A stretch of 64,000 nt of DNA. Origin: Mytilisepta virgata. Lineage: Eukaryota; Mollusca; Bivalvia; Mytilida; Mytilidae. Made by a program: the position numbers and the translations under genes. Where the stretch lies: positions 93,455,539 to 93,519,538 of the forward strand of contig CM051519.1 of assembly GCA_028015205.1 (NCBI GenBank). The letters run 5' to 3'. Numbering within the stretch: position 1 is the stretch's first letter; the number at the start of each line of letters is the position of its first letter. Under the pieces are notes generated by a model. The model ran no database searches. It was not told where the DNA came from and saw only the letters and a list, made by a program, of their open reading frames with translations. Positions 1 to 12,010 of this stretch are shown piece after piece.

Positions 1-2990
1 AACTGACTTGTATGTCAAGAATCTATTTCTGCTTCTGTCATATTTTCAGATATAATTGACACTGACCAGTGTACATATACTGGTAAGTCCTGAAGAATAA
101 ATATTCTAAAGAAAAAAATAAACAAATACATGAAAATAAATAAAAATTCTTTAAAAAAAATCAAAACCATTATATCTTGATAACCATAAGATAGAAGAAA
201 GCTGTTGAAATACGACTGAAAGCGCTCATCTAACTGTCAAGATACGCTATAAAATTTGCAGTCCTATAAAAACGAGTAGTTGGAGCAGTCATAAACGAAG
301 ATAATTCCCTCTCCCGTATTTTCACTTGTTTTGAACATAAGGCTTAAAAATTTTACAGAATAATATATATGACTTTGCTTGTTATTATACATATGTATCA
401 TATAATGTTGAGGTTATTTCTGTGAGAAAATGTAGTAATAATAACAGATTCATCCACATGTGAAATATTATACCTATAAGACTTACAGTGTCTTAGAATT
501 GGACCATAAGGCAAAACATACGCAGTCACTCATGCATACAATATAGGTCAGGGTGATCCAATTTTTATACTGACCTCGTTATTTTCCAAGACACATCAAC
601 TGGTGAAATATTATACCTATATGACTTACAGTGTTTTAGATCTGGACCTTTATAAGGTGAGATGGACTAATGCCCGTGGACTGACAACACAAACACTTTA
701 TCCTCTTATCCTCTCTCCAACTCTGTTGGTTAAGTGGATGATTAACATACCATCAAGTTGATCAAGATTTTTTATCATAGATCCATCTTGTCTAAAGTAA
801 ATCGCCGGAATTTTGAAATTGCTTAATCTTTCCAGCTGATCTTCCATCAGAGATGTCAAAGCACATAATCACTACAACTTTTTTTGGTGTCTTCCTTTGG
901 GAAAATAATTCTAATAAAAAATTTGATATTGCATTTTTTTTCCCTGTCATTATATACATTTGTAAGATAAATTAAAATAGAGAGTCAGTAATGACTGATA
1001 AAATGTTAACTTAAACATGCTCTTTAAAGAAAATTTAATTCAAGCGCATTTCAAATATAATATATGTTCATTGCTGGAAAATATGAACATTAAGTTTAGA
1101 AATGCTGAACATATGAAAGTTGTGGTTTACAAAGCATCTGTTATGCAGCCAGACGAATTGCATACGGAAAACATTCGCCACTTTCAAGAATCATTCGTCA
1201 ATGGCGAAAGTGACGAGCGCTAGCTAAATCTCTGCCAGTACATATATATTATGTTATAATGTACATGTACCTATCTTATGTTCATCATGCAACAGCAACC
1301 TGTTGTAAGTCAAAAGGAAAATGCATTTACAGGTGTTTTGATAAATAATAATATAGTTCTATAATAAAGTGAAAATATATGAATATATATATATAAACAT
1401 TGTGAACCATCACATAATACAAATGGGAGGACTACGGTACCAATTATCATGTTGACCTAAAGCTTATTTAATACCGTTCTTTATAAATTTGTTATTTTAG
1501 TTTAAATGTATTAATCAAAATTGGTATCAAATAATTTTATTAAAACTGTTATTATGGCTTGAACCTGTCTTGTAAAGAAAAAAATCATTCTATATGTATT
1601 GCAAGTTTGTCATTTATAAAATCATGCAACAAACGTTATTTATGTTTATTTGTGTAATATTGTTAAAATAATTAAATTACTACATGTATTTTTCAGTTAC
1701 CGTGCACCCATATACTTTTGGCAACTTTTTCTGAACAACTGTAGGCTTTATCTCATTTTCTACTTATAAATAATAATATAATGAATGTCCTGAAAGTCAA
1801 AATAGATCCTAGTTTACAAACAAAACTTTCAGATACACTGTAATGTTATTATAGTTTGTGAAGATGCTATATATCAGGAAAAGGATTGCACACAGAAAAT
1901 GGAGATTGGGTGTCTGTAAGACACGTTAGCCCCATCCTAATGCACAAAGAATTCCTAATATACGTACATACGGACAGACAAGGGTAAATCTATATATGTT
2001 CCTTCCAGATGAACGTGGGACATAAAAAGAAGGGAATATCTTCTCTTCAAAATATTGGAAAAATAAAAGTTCTTTCATTTTAATGAAATATTTGTAGATA
2101 ATATATTAAAAAATTTTAACTGATTTTGATAAAAAAAAATTGTTTCTGGGACTTAATTAGAACAGTTGTTTTATTTGTATGAGATTTTTTTTTTCGTATT
2201 AAATCAGTTCACAATTATCCAAATTTAAACTAGTGAATTTTTTTTCAGATAATCCTTTTTTCATTTTCTGTTTCGAAACAATGTACTTCTTTTTTGTAAA
2301 TACAAATTCTTCTTGCTCCATTTCTCTAAAATGACTATAGATGATTTTTTTCAACTCAGTTTTAAAGGCAGGGGTGAAATGTGTTCACCACAAAGTATTA
2401 AGATTTTTGTAGTGAGTACTTTTCATAATGAATGTAAAAGATGTTTATCAACATAACATTAGCTAGAACTAAAGGCAATAAACATAGGAAAAATATAAGC
2501 TTAATTAATAAGTATTCTATGTCATTAACAAATATTTGTGTGCCTTTAGTTTCTTGGCTATAACTCAGTCTTCAATTAATCAGGAAAAGGCTTAGGTGCA
2601 CAAACCTAGGCAAGGGAATTGCATTGTATATGAAAACTGACTTGGGAATAATTTTTTATAATGATATTCATGGAAAACCACTTGGTGACACTTTTTGTCA
2701 AGATTTGTCCCAGAATTTGTTTAATTGGTTTTCAGGACGTATAATAATCATTTCAACTATACATTTGTGTACTTATCCTGCTTTACATGATCGGTTTGGT
2801 CTGAGACTAATAACTCTTATGAAGCATGTTTTATAGTTGGATATACATTGCGCCACGATGCAAGTTAAACAGATCCAACACAATATTTTCTTAGTACTTT
2901 GTTTTACTACACTCGAATTTAAACTTGATCTAGATACTATCAAAACAAGTCTTCCATATGAATTTCATCAAAATCCGCAAATGAATTGGG
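1..2990. other. Intergenic AT-rich stretch without a recognisable gene
   Basis: No coding signal, domain or splice pattern stands out on either strand. A diverged direct repeat is visible at about 459-512 and 602-655, sharing GTGAAATATTATACCTATA, about 142 bp apart. A short inverted pair built on ACTAAAGGCA lies at about 2465-2557. The small open frames at 1017-1223 and 2624-2836 match nothing I recognise and have no intron or signal context. Confidence 0.5.
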
Positions 2991-3082
2991 CATGAGAGCG
3001 CTTACAATGGGGACGAACGAACAGACGGACGGACGCCCGGCATTTCTATGTCCCCGCATTGCGTTCCGGCGGGGGACAACAA
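2990..3082 (-). mobile_element. HINE-like repeat end, inverted
   Basis: GGACGGACG microsatellite sequence is followed by a GC-rich inverted pair (TGTCCCCGCATTGCGTT and GGCGGGGGACAA). Read on the minus strand this is the layout of the other elements in the window: a terminal GC-rich palindrome and then GTCC repeats. Only one end can be bounded; the element may extend to the left. Confidence 0.5.
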
Positions 3083-3559
3083 TTAAGCCCTGAAAATGGC
3101 TTTCACTGATTGATTTTCTTACAAAACTCGAAAAATACTTTATTTATGTGTTTAATATAGGGGTTAATATAGCATCCGTTTCCATGGAAACAAGATCGGG
3201 GACATATGAATTTTATTATTTTATTATAATGGAAATATTTAAATCTATGAGTTCTCAATATTTCATGAAATCGTGGGACCCGAAAACAGGACATTTTCAC
3301 CTTTTTGTTGCCATGGCAACGTCTCTATTTTTGCAAGGAAATGTTAAAATGTTGTGTTTTCGTGATTTTTTCTTAACTTTTCATGCAGAGTTGATAAATA
3401 ATATCTAGAACATCATTTTTACAATTTTCATTAAAAACTTTAATAGTTTAAATACTTAAATAAATTATTTCTTGAAAATAGTAAAATAAATACATTGTGA
3501 CAAAACTACCAAGAATCCAAATTTTGAGTAAAGTCAAGAAATACCAAAGGGATATTCGA

Positions 3560-4620
3560 AGGAGAGAAAAATCGTAACAACTGACAAACTCCGGAGAACA
3601 ACGAAGACAAGACCAAAACAATACATGCACTACAATTAAAAACTAAAAACATATGAACAACATGGACCCCACCAAAAAACAGGGGGCAGACTCAGGTGCT
3701 CCGGAAGAGTAAGCAGTCTCTGCTTCCTGCATGACACCCGCCATGCTGTCCATGTCAAATCCGATATGCGGAAGGGATAATATCAATGGAACAGGTCCAT
3801 TTTCATTTTGGAAACTGTTTTTTTCATACCTGTCAACCAAGTCATGATGACGCCCATAAGACTTTAATAAGGATGACTTCAGCTTAGGAGCAACGTACCC
3901 CTGTCTGAGCAACCTTTCTGTCAGAAGCCGGTCTCTGTCTAGGAAGTCAATGTTTATGTCACAAGCTCTGGAATAACGTATGAGTTGTGAAATATATACT
4001 CCATACGCCGGCGCTTCTGGAATATTGCCGCTCAAAAATGGGAAGTTGACGATTGGAAAGTCAAAGTCATCCCGTTTGTCGTAACGTTTTGTATTCAACT
4101 TTCCTCTGTTGTCAATTTCGAAGATAAGATGCAGACTTGGCAGTGTCTGTTGTATCTTTAATTTCGAGCTCATTGGGATAGATGAGATGTAAGAAATTCC
4201 CAAAACGTGAATTGTTGAGTGATACGACATCATCTATGTAGCGGAAGCTGAAATTAAAGGTACGGGCTAATTTCTTCTGTTTTTCCTTAAGAAGCCCGTC
4301 AAAGAAGTCTGCCTCATATGAGTAAAGGGACAAGTCGGCCAGTAGTGGCGCACAATTAGTACCAGTAAGAATGCCAATTGTCTGTTGGAAAACACGTCCA
4401 CCAAATTGAAAAAATATGTTGTCGATCAAAAATTCAATCATCAGGACAATTTCGTCCTGTGTATATTTTTTGTTAGATTGAGTGGTTTTTAACAAAGTAT
4501 GATTTATCTGTTGTTACCATTTTTATTTTGAAAGCATCGATGGATTAGATCTTTCAACTTCTCCTTCAGTTGAGCTGTTCTTACAAAAAAACTGGACAGG
4601 CGATTTTCTTAAAAATGCCA
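3560..4620 (-). pseudogene. Reverse-transcriptase retroelement, truncated and frameshifted
   Basis: Two overlapping minus-strand frames (4495-4112 and 4233-3643) belong to one reverse transcriptase. The first has a G-T-N-C-A-P-L-L-A-D-L core like RT motif B and then the catalytic F-R-Y-I-D-D-V box. The second continues with Y-D-K-R-D-D-F-D-F-P-I-V-N-F-P and I-R-Y-S-R-A-C, the usual C-terminal part of this family. A frameshift near 4110-4140 separates them. Upstream, 4500-4620 still reads R-T-A-Q-L-K-E-K-L-K-D-L-I-H-R-C-F in another frame before decaying. The 5' end, and any endonuclease, is missing. The family looks like the Penelope-like or related RT elements common in mussels and corals; I cannot fix the clade by eye. 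It is a dead copy. Confidence 0.8.
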
Positions 4621-4950
4621 CGAAATAAGAGAGGTCCCACCAATGAACAAATAAATATGTCACATTACTGCAATATTATAATGATAAAAATCCAGGGAGT
4701 TAAGTTTTGGCAGAAGAAATTGTATAACATGGTTGAATCATTATTTTGAATCAATTACATTGTAAGAATACGTACACAGGAAAACCTGAGGATATAATTT
4801 CGTTTCAATTCAGTTATATGTGACATTACATCGTGGCTTTCATAGATCATGTAATGATAACTGATGTCAAAATTTTAATACAGAATTGTTATACTAGAAG
4901 TTGAAGTTTGGTTTTGTAAAATAAAAACAATTACCATCAAAAACTGAGGT

Positions 4951-5030
4951 ATGCCCTAACTGAAGCCTTATGCACCCAGAAACCAACTAATAATAATAGC
5001 AACCGCCTTTACACCGTCATCACTTTTGAC
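4951..5030 (+). repeat. Left inverted repeat flanking the DIRS-like relic
   Basis: Matches the reverse complement of 7052-7153 with gaps. Shared blocks are CCTTATGCA, the region of AGAAACCAAC, and CATCACTTTTG. The pair brackets the DIRS-like remnant on both sides, as expected for the inverted termini of such elements. Confidence 0.55.
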
Positions 5031-5199
5031 CTTGGAATTGCAGAGGCAATAAGGCGTATGAAGAGGAGGTGGGTGGTACCTTTGAGTTATGATGGTATGT
5101 ATTTATTTTACAAAACGAAATTTTTATTGCAATAAATACCTTTATAACCGTCATAAATTTAGATATTCAAAATTTAACGAAGAACTGAATCTCACCAGC

Positions 5200-6626
5200 A
5201 CAGAAGGAAAGTTAACTGAGCAGAAACTGAAACTAAGGAAAAGAGGTTTATCACAATGATGGGTCATCTGACGTAAAGAACGGTTGTAACCTGCTGATAA
5301 GATTTCCGTTGAGGAAGAGGAATTGAAAATGTTCCAAGAATAAGGTAAAGCTCTAATGTCTAGTCAAAATTTCAGGTGAGGCCGTCTTGTAAGCCAGCAT
5401 GATTGTCTGGCAAATCCAGGTAGAGAGTAATTTGGTCGAAATATCATCTGTTCCTTTTTAATGGGAATAAAAAGTCTTAGAAGAACCTGAAGGTCTAAGA
5501 CTAGCAGAAGTTGAAAAATACTGAAGTCTACACAGGAAGTTATCCCTGATTACCTGCAGAAGGAGGTAAAGCAGGAATCACAATAACACCTGAGCCCTTT
5601 TCGGACATATGATTATTTGCTTAACAGACAGGATCAGTAAGTAAAGTAACTGAAGACTTGACTGCAGAAAAAAGCACGCGAGACTCCGCTAAGGATAAAG
5701 CATGAATTTCATTCCTACGACCAGTTGCCAATTTTAAAAGAAATCAACATTTTTTTATACCCCAAATACTAGTATTTAAAAAAAGGGGTAAGAGGTTCAA
5801 AAAGAAGAAAGTTGAATCTTTAGAACCAAACCCATATCTAATTTGTCGAGGATAGACAAAATATCCTTTTGCCAAATTCTAGACCTCCTGACAAGGATAT
5901 AGTTCTGGCATTGGCAGATCTATAACATTTGATCGTATTAAGGAAAGAAACCTCGATTCTAAAAAAAATCGCTAACTGTTTGAGAATGATAGCGAGAGAA
6001 TCAAATTGTCTTTAACCTCAGCAAGAACTGAAAATGGACCACTGGATTCATAAACATCTCCTGTGAATTGCAGAACCGATCCAAAGATACGCTTTCTCAT
6101 AAAAGCCTCCCTTTCTGCTGGAATTCCTTATAACAAAAAGGCTTTTAAATAAAGATTGACGCTTTCTTCATTTGCACTGAGAAAGAAGATCTGTTCTCTG
6201 AGGAAGACTCAGTGGGTTCGCACAACAAAGCAGATCTGGAAATCTCGATTGTCTGGAATGGTCTTGCAAGTATCCTTGTGAATTTTGCGAAAGATTTTGG
6301 GAAGAAGACGAAACAGAGGTGACATGTAACTGAACATTCCCTTCGAAGACAGGGTCTTAGTATCCACTGCTCAAGCGTTCTGTCCCGGAACGGGAGAAAC
6401 ATGGGTGTGTAGTTTGTGATTCAGGCTGGTGGCAAAGAGGCCGATCCAACCGAAGAACGATCTGCTTGAAAACTGCAGGATGCAATACCGATTTAGCTGA
6501 GGAGAAAGAACATCCACTACTAGATTCTGCTAGGGAACATGCCTTACTGACAGAAGTGTCGTGAGGTTGTCGCACAGAATATCCCTTCACAGAACATAAA
6601 GGGATAGAGAATGAGTTCTGATACAT
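5200..6626 (-). pseudogene. DIRS-like tyrosine-recombinase retrotransposon relic
   Basis: The minus strand shows scattered pieces of one polyprotein in shifting frames. About 6480-6360 reads L-H-P-A-V-F-K-Q-I and then, after a frameshift, L-F-A-T-S-L-N-H-K-L-H-T-H-V-S-P-V-P, the RNase H-side signature of DIRS/gypsy-type RTs. About 6330-6270 reads M-S-P-L-F-R-L-L-P-K-I-F-R-K-I. About 5750-5700 reads L-A-T-G-R-R-N-E-I-H-A-L-S-L, the first catalytic-arginine box of a tyrosine recombinase, followed by S-V-T-L-L-T-D-P. Stops and frameshifts interrupt every part, so it is inactive. The RT core is largely deleted. RT/RNase H before a tyrosine recombinase, with flanking inverted repeats, points to DIRS rather than LTR or LINE elements. 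Confidence 0.7.
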
Positions 6627-7051
6627 AAAATTTACTGTTACAAAATTATAAAATTTGTGAAAACTAAGGAGTATCTCCCTCGTGCATAGCTCTGTCCTTA
6701 GATAGTTTTGGCTTTACTTTTTTAGGTAATTTTGGCATTTTTTTAATTTGATCTTCAACTTTTTGGATTCTTGTTTCGGTTTTCAACATTTTAGGTCTTG
6801 AGCACAACTGATGAGTCTTAAATCAACGAAATGTGCACATCTTCTACATCAAAATTGGTATCAAAGAATTGTATTTCTTTATCCATTTCTGAAGACTAAG
6901 ATTTCAATATCGCATGTCAAAATTGTACACTTTTACTAATATGAAATGATATTACATGCAATGGAAATTAAATACAAATAACTATAAACTCTTTCAAAAA
7001 GCTCATATATTTTTCCTACGAAAAGCACACGTGTTGCAATCTCCAGAAAAC

Positions 7052-7153
7052 CGGCAAAAGTGATGAGGGTGCTTAATAAGGTGCGCCTGGGTCAGTTTGG
7101 ATTGGCGTTATCTATGGTTGGTTTCTGGTTGCATAAGGCTGCAATTAGGGTAT
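7052..7153 (-). repeat. Right inverted repeat flanking the DIRS-like relic
   Basis: Inverted partner of 4951-5030 (AAAAGTGATGAGGGTG, GGTTGGTTTCTGGTTGCATA, GCAATTAGGGTAT). It has about 20 extra bases relative to the left copy. Confidence 0.55.
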
Positions 7154-8008
7154 ATCTATACGTTTATGAAGGTAACGTTTTTATTGCAATAAAAATAAAA
7201 AAGTATGTGTGCACGTGAAACTAATGCATGATCAATTTAATACAGAAGATTAGTCGAGGACAAAACACACTAGTATAATGGGCCTAACGTTTCAACAATT
7301 AATTAACCAGTTCAAAGCAGCAAAACACTAGCAATAAATAGGTCTCATCTGCATGTTCCGACTTTCTGAGTAGACTGACATGATACGAGTACTTGAGCCA
7401 ACCTGACTTAAATTACCCAGATTGCAGTGCGATGGTTACTTTTATAAAAACGTCCACTGATCAAATTAAGTGTCTGACTGACTCCTTGAAGCCGAATTTA
7501 AAAAACGTCCGCATAACAGCATACTGAAAACGAAACAGGATAGTAATTTTTAGGACACCTGAGACACATTATTTGGTTCAACCGCTGTGCTTTTTTTTGT
7601 TTTGTTTAGTAGAGCGACAGTCTCCGGCCAGCTATGGGTGACTTAGCTAGGTTTACAGTTGTAACGAGCACATTCTGACCCTGCTATCTAAACAGTGTAC
7701 CGTTCAACCAAATTTTGCAGTTCTTACAAATGGCCACCTCGTATGTTTCATACACCAGAGTGTCAGAATAGATAAGCGGGATCTTTTGGTACCAATTAAA
7801 CAGGTTTAAACCCACACTGTTCAGTTTCTATACCAAGCCAAATTATCCTGACTATCTGTTGTGCTTATGTATGTGTTTTGTGCTATCTGTTGTTTTTTTC
7901 GGTGGCGTTAATTATTGGTATGTCATTGTTGACCTTTCCTGTTATTCGTTCTATTTATCATAAATTAAGAGGATAATAAAAGTAATACTTCATTTTATTA
8001 GTTAGTAA
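7154..8008. other. Intergenic sequence 3' of the transporter gene
   Basis: No gene or clear repeat seen. On the minus strand an AATAAA hexamer lies at 7999-7994, only about 10 nt past the transporter stop codon, and could serve as its polyadenylation signal, giving a very short 3' UTR. Whether it is used cannot be judged from sequence. Confidence 0.4.
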
Positions 8009-8997
8009 TCATGGAATGACCTCGGTACAAAGGTTAATGCTATCGGTCTTTGGCCTTATTTTTCGAGAAAGAAACATGAGAATGACATAGAGAATGAAAA
8101 GAAGACTACTTAACATGACAATTGCATACGACCACCAGATTGGTGAAATCAGGTCCATCAAATAGCCTAACAGCACTGGTAGTACGATTGGACCAAAAGA
8201 CCCAGTAAGGAAGAACAGAGAAACTCTTCTACCGGAATTCTTGAAAAAATCTTCTTCAACCCATGACATTGTAGATGGAAACACAACCGACTGACAAAAT
8301 CCTGACATTGGGATTAATATCCAGATTCCAACTCCAATTCTTAACAAGTTTGTGATTAACAGACCAACTGAAGTTAATACTAATACAAAATAGTATAGTC
8401 CTAAAATCTGTCTGGCTTTAAATCGTTTTGTAAGGCCTATCGCAATGAATCTACCTACTGCAAACGAACCCCAGAATGCTGAGGTGGCATATGACCCTTG
8501 TGATTTTTCCCAGTTGAAATGGTCAACAGTAAATGCTGTTAGGAAGAAGATCACAGTCTTTTCCAATCCCATTATGCAAAAAAATGTCAGGCAGAAAATT
8601 ACCATTATAGCTAATTTTAAAAGCCGGGACAAGTTGGCATCACTGCGATGTACATTTCTTTCTTGTGGTTTTGTCTTTTTGCGTGGATGAAACAAATAAT
8701 ATATAAACGGACATGCTGATAGCAGGGTAAGTGCACCAGAAATAATGAAAGATCCATGGACATTTGAGGTTATAGCCTGTTGAAAACAGACAGATCTGAA
8801 AGTGCTATTGTCGTTAGACGTTAAATTACTACAGTTATTAATCCCCATTTCAATGGTTTCACCAGGTATATGGTCATTTAGAAATGGAGCCGCTACCAAA
8901 GGTGAGATTAGGCCACCAACTGAAAAGAAAAAATGAAGCGTTTGCATGTACGGTCCACTTTCTACACCCCATGTGTCCAGGATACTTATATTACATC
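8009..8997 (-). CDS. MFSD4B: Transporter exon 3 (residues 151-479)
   Basis: Follows a poly-T TTTCAG acceptor. It completes the G-C-N-I-S-I-L-D-T-W-G junction and carries the remaining helices in one open exon. An extracellular loop near residues 180-205 has several N-x-S/T sequons. The charged cytosolic linker H-P-R-K-K-T-K-P-Q between the two six-helix halves is as expected for MFS proteins. Confidence 0.88.
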
Positions 8998-11900
8998 CTG
9001 AAAAAAAAAAACAATAAATTTTTGTCGTGTAAAACAAGTTCAAAACAAACGCAGAATGAACAAGAAATATAAGGGTGTGGATGAGTATTGTAGAATAAAG
9101 AATAATGGCCTTGAAAAATAATGAATATAGAATACTGCATCGTCGGAAACACGGTCGGTAAGTGGAAGCAAAGCGTAAGTGCGACCGGCCGTAGGTTTCC
9201 GACGATGAGAATACTGATGTTCTACGGTATAAAGAATAATTCTAAAAATGGATAAAGAATTTGAGGAAAAAATGCTATAGAAAATAACAAAATGTACAGA
9301 GTAATGAAAAAATGCTCTAAAAATCTATTATTTCAAATAATATTGAATTAAATTAATTTGAACATTTTTTTCATGTCATGCATGTCCTTTGTACCTTGTA
9401 ACATAAACAAAGCCATTTAACTCGGTTTGTCTTTGCAGTTTCGAATATCTGACCTAAATATGGATATATAGTCATGGATATATTAATCTGAATATTCTAA
9501 ACGTCCGAAATGTTTTGGCTTTCTTATCTTATACAGATCAGTTATTTGTAGTTTTTAACCTAAGCAACATTGATATGGTTAAATATTTTATATACCATAC
9601 ATTTGTCATACATGTTTGTTCAAATATGTAACTCAAAATTATATTTGTTGTATACGGTAATTATGCCCTCTATGGGACCATTAATTGGTTAATAATAAAA
9701 TGTTCTTCTTCTAATCGAGTACAAGTATCAACTGCGATAATTAAATTATCGGGTTATCTGCAGAAACATATTATATGCATACTGCCTTTAGTTGAGGGTG
9801 TTTATGGTAGATTAGCACACGAGGAAAAAAACATATCACCTTCTGAAAAAGTATCACCCCGAAACGAAGTCGAGGGTGATATTGTTTCTAAGTGTGGTCA
9901 TCTACTACAACACTTTCAACTAAAGATAGTTTGTTTTCACCTTACTGAATGCTTTGGTGCCACTGACAAAAGACCATGGACCTGTATTTTATACCCGAGA
10001 GTGATAGTGTAAAAAATGTTCATCCTACCTCGATTTCATGGTGGTATTGAAATACTGGAGTGTCATTGCAAAATATCAAATGCATTTTAACCAATAGAAT
10101 CAATGCATTTCTGCATGAAGTATAATAATGTAAAATATCAGCCACGCAATACAATATAAAACCGTTTGACTCTTTCGCTACATTCATTCGCCAAAAAGAT
10201 TTCATGTGATGACTCGCTACCGATATTTTACGAAATTAACCTGCAGAAAACGCGATAATCTATAGACCTCTGTAAACGTTAACTTATGGTGTAGGTTAAA
10301 TAATATATATACCTGCATCAACGATTCCTTGTGTTATCCCTCGGATAACAAATACAAAAATCATCAATTCGAAATATTTACACCATGGAGTGATAGCTAT
10401 TGATACGGCCAGAACAGTTGGTAATATAAGCATAACCCATATCATGTTTATTTTCTTAAATATCCATCCGGCGGAAGTGCTTCCAATAAGATATCCCAGA
10501 GAAAATGTAGTTAAGAAGTAAGATGCTTTATCTAAACTGGTCATTGTTATGATCTGTAAATCCAGCAATGTTGGTCCAAGCTGACTCAAGTTCCATCCCT
10601 ATAAATGTTATAAAATAACTGAGATTGTGTGCCTGTAAGACACTGGTGTCCCGTTCTCCTGCATATCGAATTTCCATCTGTTATCTATGAGGAAAATCGT
10701 TTTGAGAATTATTTAAAATATATGAAAGTTTTATAATATTACCTATTAACTCTTACCCCATTAAAAATGAATCCATAGTATTAAAAATGTATCACAAAAT
10801 ACCTCAATAAATTTGATGCACTGTATGGCCATCCCGTTGACTGATATTTTATCTGTTTCTGACATAAGGACCATTGATATCATCAAAGGTATTCAATTTT
10901 AGAAATAGACTGAAAGGCAAAACTGTAATCAAAGTCACTTTACCTTAAAATCTAGGTAATTATGACTCAAATGTTGCCAAGTTGTGTTGTACTAAAAAAA
11001 AGGACAAATATACCCAAGGAGCAATAAAAAACCGTAATCCATTGGACAGACAAACCCGGGAAGACAAATGAACAACCACAAGCACAAAAAATAAACACAG
11101 AAAACAAAAAAACCATGAACAACACGAACTCCTATAAAAACCAGGAATGAACCTAAATACGATTACTGTAGTTTTCAATTGATATAATACCATATATTCT
11201 TTAAAAATGTACATAAATGAAATTTTTTTTACCAATGTCACTCAAGCATAAAATATGGGTTGTGATGATGCAAATGTTGTTGAATTTTGTTGTACTATGT
11301 AAGATGAATAAATAGGTAAAATATCACTGTAACATGTATGTCTCAATAGGTATCTGAGAAATTGACCTAAACGCAAACACTTGACAAGTTTTATTCACTC
11401 ATGCACGAAGTGTGAGTCATAATGACCCAATACTTGCAGAAATACATTAAATAATGTAATATGATTATTATGGTGATTGGTTTAACACCATGGATTCCTA
11501 GGAAACGAAAATAAAGCCAGACATATTTATTACAGTCACTCATGCATTATGTGTAGGTCAAAAGGACTTGCTCATCTGTGTTTAATGTTATAAGAGGATT
11601 GTATTGGTATAATATCATTGATTAATAAGCAATTTCATAGTTTTCACTTAATTGATCCAACATTACACTACGACAATATAGCAAAGAGATCATGTTGTTT
11701 GAAACTGGAAACGTATCTACATATACAAATGTCCTATTCCCCTAAGAACTGAAATTCGCACTGGGCAATTGTTAGCCTCTATAATTTTTTTTATTGATGT
11801 AGCATTTTTTCTTCTATTAACACGCTAAATATTACTGACACTTACCACGAATGTAAACAGACAGAATATGGAGAAAGAAAAGACCAATTTTCGCCGGAAT

Positions 11901-12010
11901 AGTACATCACTGCATCGTTTAGAAAGAAAATTGGTTTCTTTATATTTTTGGCCTTCAAATTCTGTTTGCTCACATAAATTCTCAGACTGAACATTATTTT
12001 TTATATCCAT
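8009..12010 (-). CDS. MFSD4B: MFSD4B/NAGLT1-like major facilitator sugar transporter, 3 exons
   Basis: Three minus-strand coding exons, 12010-11846, 10598-10313 and 8997-8009, join with matching phases (0, then 1) to 1440 nt, i.e. 479 residues plus stop, close to the roughly 500 residues usual for the family. The product is a multi-pass membrane protein of the major facilitator superfamily. The first helix follows R-R-K-L-V-F-S-F. G-W-N-L-S-Q-L-G-P-T-L-L-D-L and G-Y-L-I-G-S-T-S-A-G-W-I-F-K-K form the N-terminal MFS signature. L-D-T-W-G-V-E-S-G-P-Y-M-Q-T-L-H-F-F-F follows the D-A-G-C-N motif. This pattern is typical of MFSD4/sodium-dependent glucose transporter 1; A versus B is not certain. 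A CTTACAG acceptor ends 4 nt before the ATG, so an upstream non-coding exon is likely. It lies head-to-head with the LRRK2-type gene. Confidence 0.82.
9137..9207. repeat. Imperfect palindrome in transporter intron 2
   Basis: CATCGTCGGAAAC pairs with GTTTCCGACGATG, and ACGGTCGG with CCGGCCGT, around a short loop. GC-rich in an AT-rich setting; probably a small fold-back element. Confidence 0.6.
9785..9926. mobile_element. Fold-back (MITE-like) element, about 142 bp
   Basis: Ends are inverted: CTTTAGTTGAGGGTGTTTAT at the left against the complement of ACACTTTCAACTAAAG at the right. An inner inverted pair is built on ATATCACC and GGTGATAT. No coding capacity. Confidence 0.6.
10313..10598 (-). 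CDS. MFSD4B: Transporter exon 2 (residues 56-150)
   Basis: Starts after a TTATAG acceptor with G-W-N-L-S-Q-L-G-P. It codes for roughly helices 2-4, including G-Y-L-I-G-S. It ends in phase 1 before GTATAT, within the D-A-G motif. The next intron (1315 bp) holds a palindrome at 9137-9207 and a fold-back element at 9785-9926. Confidence 0.85.
11846..12010 (-). CDS. MFSD4B: Transporter exon 1 (residues 1-55)
   Basis: Encodes a 40-residue hydrophilic, cytosolic N-terminus and then the first membrane helix. The donor GTAAGT starts at 11845 and the exon ends in phase 0 on a Val codon. The next intron (1247 bp) contains a degenerate repeat fragment at about 10980-11160 that resembles the 3' part of the RT element at 3560-4620. 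Confidence 0.82.

Noticed and set aside
1017..1223. 68-residue plus-strand frame
   Set aside because: No recognisable domain, no splice or promoter context; size expected by chance.
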